Shown: positions 7,981-11,215 of the stretch, piece after piece
How positions within the stretch are numbered: the stretch's first letter is position 1
Layout: every line of letters begins with the position of its first letter
Assembly (NCBI GenBank): GCA_028289305.1
Contig: JANQQO010000078.1
Location: forward strand, 1-11,215
From: Rickettsiales bacterium
Lineage (GTDB): Bacteria > Pseudomonadota > Alphaproteobacteria > Rickettsiales > JANQQO01
Reading direction: 5' to 3'
Length of the DNA: 11,215 nt
Position numbers and translations under genes: made by a program
The notes under the pieces: model-generated
What the model saw: the letters and a program-made list of their open reading frames with translations, nothing else
What the model was told of the DNA's origin: nothing
Databases searched by the model: none

Positions 7981-7983
7981 GCT

Positions 7984-9081
7984 ATGTCGAAAGAGAATCG
8001 ATCTGTCAGTCGCAATACTGTTATTGCTGCATTAAAAAACATCCACAGTGATGCGTTAAAAGCCGATGTGATAACTGCCGGCATCGTCTCGTCTATTATT
8101 ATTAAAGAGAACAGCGTTGGCTTTGCGCTGGAGTATGATCCCGCACTACTGAAGAAAGACGAGGCAGAGGAATTGCGCGCCGCCTGTGAGGAGGCTGTCT
8201 GCACCCTGCCCGGTGTACAAAATGCAACGGTGGTGCTGACAACGCATAATAAAATGCAGGAGAATATAGAGGTGCGGGCCACCCCTTCACCGAAAGCGGG
8301 CACCGTACCACCTACCCCAAAACCGGTCGCTGGCATTAAACATATTATCGCAGTAGCCTCTGGTAAAGGTGGCGTAGGAAAATCTATGGTCGCCACCAAT
8401 CTGGCCGTGGCTTTAGCGCAGGCCGGGTGGAAAACAGGGCTGATCGATGCCGATATATTAGGCCCTTCGATTCCCACCATGCTGGGGGTTACAGGCGAGC
8501 CGGATATTACACACAACTTGATCATCCCCAAAGAGAATCATGGGGTGAAATGCCTCTCTATGGGGTTATTGCTTAAGGAAGACACCCCCGCTATATGGCG
8601 CGGACCCATGGTGACCAAGGCCGTGCAAAAACTTGTGCGCGGTGGTTCGTGGGGAGAGTTGGATGTGTTGGTGATGGATTTACCACCCGGTACAGGCGAT
8701 ATTCACTTAAGCATCGCCCAAAACTTCCTACTTTCTGGCGCTGTTATTGTTGCTACACCGCAGCAAGTGGCGCTACTTGATGTAAAAAAAGCGATTAGCA
8801 TGTTTGATAAGGTGAACATCCCTATTTTGGGCATTGTAGAAAATATGAGCTATCTAGAAGATGCGACCGGGAATAAGCAGCCTATTTTCGGAGAAGGGAA
8901 TATAGAAGCGCTCGCAACCGCGATACATAAAGATATCCTCGCCACTATCCCACTAGAGCCTAGGATAAGTGCGGGTGCTGATCGCGGTATACCCATCACC
9001 ATTAGCGATCCTGGCACAAAAGCAGCACAGCAATTTGCAGCACTAGCGCAGCAGATAATAGAAAAATATGAGAGTGAGTAA
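7984..9081 (+). CDS. mrp: Mrp/ApbC family Fe-S cluster carrier ATPase, lacking the CxxC motif
   Basis: P-loop NTPase of the Mrp/Nbp35 family, which carries or assembles [4Fe-4S] clusters for apo-enzymes in the cytosol. The 365 residues comprise a MIP18/DUF59-like N-terminal domain (about 8-90), a Pro/Thr linker (100-116) and a deviant Walker A, GKGGVGKS at 127-134, then DADILGPSIP at 155-164, MDLPPGTGD at 231-239 and GIVENMSY at 283-290. Canonical members follow MSY with a C-P-x-C pair that binds the bridging cluster; here residues 291-299 are LEDATGNKQ with no Cys. The only cysteines are 68, 73 and 190. I recall other alphaproteobacterial Mrps with the same loss. The ATG at 7984 has only a weak AAGG 3 bases upstream, but the N-terminus aligns with the family. 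Divergent from hflK, convergent with the XRE gene. Confidence 0.93.
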   Translation: MSKENRSVSRNTVIAALKNIHSDALKADVITAGIVSSIIIKENSVGFALEYDPALLKKDEAEELRAACEEAVCTLPGVQNATVVLTTHNKMQENIEVRATPSPKAGTVPPTPKPVAGIKHIIAVASGKGGVGKSMVATNLAVALAQAGWKTGLIDADILGPSIPTMLGVTGEPDITHNLIIPKENHGVKCLSMGLLLKEDTPAIWRGPMVTKAVQKLVRGGSWGELDVLVMDLPPGTGDIHLSIAQNFLLSGAVIVATPQQVALLDVKKAISMFDKVNIPILGIVENMSYLEDATGNKQPIFGEGNIEALATAIHKDILATIPLEPRISAGADRGIPITISDPGTKAAQQFAALAQQIIEKYESE

Positions 9082-9096
9082 GGCGCCTAGGCCGAT

Positions 9097-9120
9097 AAAA
9101 AAGAAGAGGTTAGGCTTCTT
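9097..9120 (-). terminator. Intrinsic terminator of the XRE gene
   Basis: On the minus strand AAGAAG (9120-9115) pairs with CTTCTT (9106-9101) across an 8-nt loop containing the XRE stop codon, followed directly by TTTT (9100-9097), a run of six T counting the stem. The stem is AU-rich, so strength is moderate. In the plus direction there is no matching U-tract, so mrp termination relies on something else; the GC-rich overlap GGCGCCTAGG at 9082-9091 is too short to be convincing. Confidence 0.5.
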
Positions 9121-9553
9121 CTTGCTCTAAATTTGTAGCACTCAGAGATTTCACGAGGCTCAGCAGCTTTTTACGCACATCAGGGCTTTTGATGCGGCAA
9201 TAAGCACGTACAAGGCTGATAGACTCTTTACTACTGAGCTGATCACGCTCAAAATCTTGTCCGTCTTCAGCAAAACCCGCTTGCGGTCCTACACCTTCTG
9301 TAAGCTCGTCAGGCAAATCTTCAAAGAAATAAGAAACAGGTACAGAAAGAATTTTAGAAAATTCGTATAACCTACTTGAACCCACGCGGTTAATACCGCG
9401 CTCATATTTTTGAATTTGCTGGAACGTTACACCAATTGCCTTGCCTAACGTTTCTTGGCTCATGCCGAGCATGCTACGAATAAGGCGCAAACGCTTACCC
9501 ACATGTATATCGACAGGATGTCTCACTTCTGTTGTTTTTGCTTTTTTGTTCAC
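9110..9553 (-). CDS. XRE-family helix-turn-helix transcriptional regulator
   Basis: Small DNA-binding protein, 147 residues. The Cro/CI-type HTH spans about 19-76 (VGKRLRLIRSMLGMSQETLG...), with the recognition helix in the VTFQQIQKYERGINRVGSSRLYEF region. The sequence continues into VPVSYFFEDLP at 71-81, a pattern I associate with a widespread alphaproteobacterial regulator group (PraR-like in rhizobia). An acidic linker (82-107) leads to a C-terminal helical stretch (SLVRAYCRIKSPDVRKKLLSLVKSL). The start is GTG at 9553, the most upstream standard start in the open frame; there is no Shine-Dalgarno, only A/T-rich sequence, so leaderless or atypical initiation, or a start at the GTG of codon 10, is possible. 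It sits next to lnt, as in relatives, but converges on mrp rather than preceding metK. Targets unknown. Confidence 0.88.
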   Translation of the reverse strand: MNKKAKTTEVRHPVDIHVGKRLRLIRSMLGMSQETLGKAIGVTFQQIQKYERGINRVGSSRLYEFSKILSVPVSYFFEDLPDELTEGVGPQAGFAEDGQDFERDQLSSKESISLVRAYCRIKSPDVRKKLLSLVKSLSATNLEQEEA

Positions 9554-9579
9554 AATAAAAAATTTTGTTAAAAAAGTTC

Positions 9580-9608
9580 TTGCATAGGTTGAGGCGCTAT
9601 ACTATAAA
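9580..9608 (+). promoter_or_regulatory. Candidate sigma-70 promoter for a plus-strand transcript
   Basis: TTGCAT at 9580-9585 and TATAAA at 9603-9608 with an optimal 17-base spacer, pointing away from the XRE gene into a gap where no plus-strand gene follows (lnt is on the other strand). Predicted start near 9615. Lies 27 bp from the XRE start codon, so the regulator could act on it. The -35 is a weak match (3 of 6), the -10 good. Confidence 0.4.
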
Positions 9609-9614
9609 CACAAC

Positions 9615-9700
9615 CAGGAGTGCCTATTACTGGCAAATGGTTGGCCACGCGGCTACAATAGAGGTCTGCTTGATAGTTTCAAGCAGAAACTGTCCTTTTT
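9615..9700 (+). ncRNA. Candidate small RNA between xre and lnt
   Basis: About 86 nt from the predicted start of the promoter at 9580-9608 to the U5 tract at 9696-9700. Visible helices: AACCA (9612-9616)/TGGTT (9638-9642) enclosing TGCC/GGCA (9621-9624, 9632-9635), whose outer 5' arm needs transcription to start a few bases earlier; GGCC/GGCT around 9643-9654; and a 9-bp terminal stem with U-tract. No convincing plus-strand coding frame is present. I compared it by eye with 4.5S, 6S, tmRNA and tRNA hallmarks and saw no match. The 211-bp gap is otherwise unexplained. Expression is inference. Confidence 0.35.
9672..9700 (+). terminator. Rho-independent terminator (plus strand), with alternative stem
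   Basis: GATAGTTTC (9672-9680) pairs with GAAACTGTC (9686-9694), 9 bp with one G-U, loop AAGCA, followed by C and T5 (9696-9700). A competing perfect 9-bp stem, TCTGCTTGA (9665-9673)/TCAAGCAGA (9679-9687), uses the same bases, so only one can form at a time. No plus-strand gene ends here, which is why I link it to a small RNA. Confidence 0.5.
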
Positions 9701-9703
9701 GTC

Positions 9704-9732
9704 TAAAAAAACGTGTTTTTTTATTAAAAAAC
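9704..9732 (-). terminator. A/T hairpins downstream of lnt
   Basis: Plus-strand layout is A7-CGTG-T7-ATT-A6-C. A7/T7 (9705-9711/9716-9722) form one A-T stem; GTTTTTT (9715-9721)/AAAAAAC (9726-9732) form another, sharing the T7 arm. Read on the minus strand they begin 33 bases after the lnt stop and end in a T7 run, so they may terminate lnt. Stems are almost pure A-U and thermodynamically weak. Confidence 0.35.
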
Positions 9733-9764
9733 ATATCGTTAGTTTCTTAAGCACCCAGAGTTTT

Positions 9765-11215
9765 CTACTTTGAGTTGCCAACCCGCCCTTTTAGAACGGC
9801 AAAAATACTCATTATTGTCATGAGAAAGACAAGCGTCTTATATTTCCATATAGTATAAAACGTCTCTATTTCAACCAGCGGCAGGTTAATGTTTTTCGCT
9901 TCTTTCTCAGATAGTTCTATTCGCAGCAATTCACGACCATACGCATCGAAAGCCCCAGAAATCCCGGTATTTGCCGCACGCAACAACGGAACGCCCTGCT
10001 CTACAGCCCGCAACTTCGCCATCGCATAGTGTTGATAAGGGCCGCTGCTATTACCAAACCAGGCATCATTCGTCACGGTCACTAAAAATGCCGCCTTCTT
10101 TTGCTCCTTCGCTATAGCGTCAGGAAAAATTACCTCATAACAAATGAGCGGCGAAAAAGCAGGGATATTTTTAGGCGTCAATACCTTAAATGCTTCTCCA
10201 GCGGAAAAATCAAGGCTGCCATGCGTAATTTTGTTCACAAACGGAAAAAACTGACGAAATGGCACATACTCACCAAACGGGACTAACCGTACCTTATCAT
10301 ACGCCCCTTCTATCTCGCCCTTACCGTTAATCGCAAAAAAGGAATTCCAAATGCGCATCGTAGCCCCCTCGCCCTCACTGCGCATGGCACCGGTAGCAAC
10401 CACCCATGGATCGGGCATTTCTTCTGCGATGACTTCTAAAATAGCCGGGTTTTCATTCAACACGAAAGGCACTGCGGTTTCCGGCCATAGGAGAAATGCG
10501 GGCTTTTCTGGATCTAAGCCAGAATCATGAAGAGAAAGGGTGATATACTCTGACACCGTCTTGGAACGCAGCACAGGATCCCATTTATAATGCTGGGCAA
10601 TATTTCCTTGTACAATACGTACTGGCAATGTTTCTGGCGCGTCACTTTGGATAGGAACAGCCATACGTAGCGCCCCGCCACACCATAATATGAGTAACAC
10701 TATACATGCTGTTGCAAGCGGCTTCCATTGCTGTGACGGGAAAAGAAAAGGCGTGGATGCCACCCACACCGTCACCAGGCTTAAACCATAAACACCGGTA
10801 ATAGCGGCTAGCTGCACCATCGCGTCGGACACAGTCCATACATAGCCTATCGCATTCCACGGAAATCCTGTAAACAGCACGCCGCGCAGCATCTCTGCTG
10901 CCACCCAAAGGCAGGAAAATAGTATCACCTTTGCCCAGGGCTGGAGACGTATATACTGTGTGATATAAAAAAGTGCTAAAGCAACCAGGCCGATATACAC
11001 GGCCAGTGCTGCTGGAATGAATGATACGGCAAACGGAATGAGCCAGGCAAATTTCTCAGGCTCCACCAAAAGCGAATTGGCGATCCAGTAAAGCCCGCTG
11101 ACATGATGGCCAAACCCAAAGGCCCAGCCGGTCCAGAATGCCTGGCGCGGCGTACGTGTTTTCTCTAACAGCAATAACAAACCCGGGAACGCGAGCCATA
11201 ACAACGGCAATATAT
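9765..11215 (-). CDS. lnt: Apolipoprotein N-acyltransferase, N-terminus beyond the window
   Basis: Adds the third acyl chain to the N-terminal Cys of lipoproteins, transferring it from a phospholipid on the periplasmic side of the inner membrane. The frame stays open to the window edge; the TTG at 11210 is not taken as the start because Lnt normally has roughly 30-50 more residues with a first membrane helix. Numbered from that TTG, the membrane region spans about 1-180 (several helices, with the characteristic FPWNAIGY at 116-123), the nitrilase-like domain about 196-445, and a last helix about 458-474. The catalytic triad is intact: Glu244 (WPETAVPF), Lys306 (YDKVRLVPFGEYVPFR) and Cys357 (PLICYEVIFPD). 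NDAWFGNSSGPYQH at 381-394 is also typical. Upstream of the XRE gene on the same strand, separated by 211 bp. Confidence 0.96.
   Translation of the reverse strand, partial: ILPLLWLAFPGLLLLLEKTRTPRQAFWTGWAFGFGHHVSGLYWIANSLLVEPEKFAWLIPFAVSFIPAALAVYIGLVALALFYITQYIRLQPWAKVILFSCLWVAAEMLRGVLFTGFPWNAIGYVWTVSDAMVQLAAITGVYGLSLVTVWVASTPFLFPSQQWKPLATACIVLLILWCGGALRMAVPIQSDAPETLPVRIVQGNIAQHYKWDPVLRSKTVSEYITLSLHDSGLDPEKPAFLLWPETAVPFVLNENPAILEVIAEEMPDPWVVATGAMRSEGEGATMRIWNSFFAINGKGEIEGAYDKVRLVPFGEYVPFRQFFPFVNKITHGSLDFSAGEAFKVLTPKNIPAFSPLICYEVIFPDAIAKEQKKAAFLVTVTNDAWFGNSSGPYQHYAMAKLRAVEQGVPLLRAANTGISGAFDAYGRELLRIELSEKEAKNINLPLVEIETFYTIWKYKTLVFLMTIMSIFAVLKGRVGNSK

Noticed and set aside
7872..8531. 219-codon open frame on the minus strand opposite the mrp 5' half and its upstream gap
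   Set aside because: It is antisense to a clearly conserved protein, has low-complexity Ser/Ala/Phe composition, no recognisable domain and no ribosome site; it would also cover the hflK promoter region.
9656..9683. A third CTTGAAA with a TCTATTG box 17 bases downstream on the minus strand, as an RpoH-type promoter for xre
   Set aside because: The CTTGAAA is part of the palindromic stem, the -10 box misses two positions of the consensus, and xre is not an expected heat-shock gene.
9612..9700. 4.5S, 6S, tmRNA or tRNA gene in the xre-lnt gap
   Set aside because: No GGAA tetraloop context with AGCAG as in SRP RNA, no TTCRA T-arm with acceptor stem, and length and folds do not suit 6S or tmRNA.
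9627..9734. 35-codon minus-strand ATG frame downstream of lnt
   Set aside because: No Shine-Dalgarno, and its Phe/Lys-rich start is just the A/T tract translated. A leader peptide cannot be excluded but nothing supports it.
9565..9750. 61-codon plus-strand frame starting with TTG in the xre-lnt gap
   Set aside because: TTG start with no ribosome site, basic and compositionally random product, runs through two terminator-like structures and poly-A/T tracts.
2..11215. CRISPR arrays, insertion sequences, prophage or toxin-antitoxin genes
   Set aside because: No spaced direct repeats, no transposase or integrase signatures, no terminal inverted repeats; every long frame on the coding strands is a recognisable housekeeping gene.

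Overview
The window looks like ordinary chromosome from an alphaproteobacterium. It has about 46-48% GC by eye and dense housekeeping genes, with no mobile element, CRISPR array, tRNA or rRNA. The assignment rests on three things: the hflK-hflC-degP run next to an mrp/apbC gene, an Mrp lacking the usual CxxC pair (a variant I associate with this class), and a small XRE regulator of the 'TFQQIQKYE' type beside lnt, which is typical of the class. I cannot name the genus.

Layout, left to right. (1) Plus strand: the 3' part of mrdA (PBP2 transpeptidase), cut by the window start, overlapping rodA (SEDS glycosyltransferase) by 4 bp; together they are the elongasome peptidoglycan synthase. (2) After a 108-bp gap with a hairpin and a heat-shock-like promoter comes htpG (bacterial Hsp90). 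(3) Convergent to htpG, on the minus strand, is the operon hflK-hflC-degP: two SPFH membrane proteins that form the complex around the FtsH protease, then a periplasmic Do-family protease. (4) A 131-bp divergent control region separates hflK from mrp (plus strand, Fe-S carrier/assembly P-loop ATPase). It holds an RpoH-like promoter facing hflK, a perfect 6-bp-arm palindrome, and a possible mrp promoter. (5) Convergent to mrp is a minus-strand XRE regulator with its own terminator. (6) The 211-bp gap between the XRE gene and lnt carries the least explained signal: on the plus strand, a -35/-10 pair followed about 90 nt later by a terminator-like hairpin with a U5 tract, and a second, mutually exclusive 9-bp stem. 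This is a candidate small RNA. (7) lnt (apolipoprotein N-acyltransferase, minus strand) runs off the right end.

The theme is envelope construction and protein quality control: wall elongation (PBP2/RodA), lipoprotein maturation (Lnt), membrane proteolysis control (HflKC), periplasmic proteolysis (DegP) and cytosolic chaperoning (HtpG). htpG and the hflK operon share closely similar promoter elements resembling the alphaproteobacterial RpoH consensus, so they may be co-induced by heat or misfolding stress. I found no clear undescribed multi-gene system. The best leads are the candidate sRNA between xre and lnt, the two RpoH-like promoters, and the palindrome between hflK and mrp.
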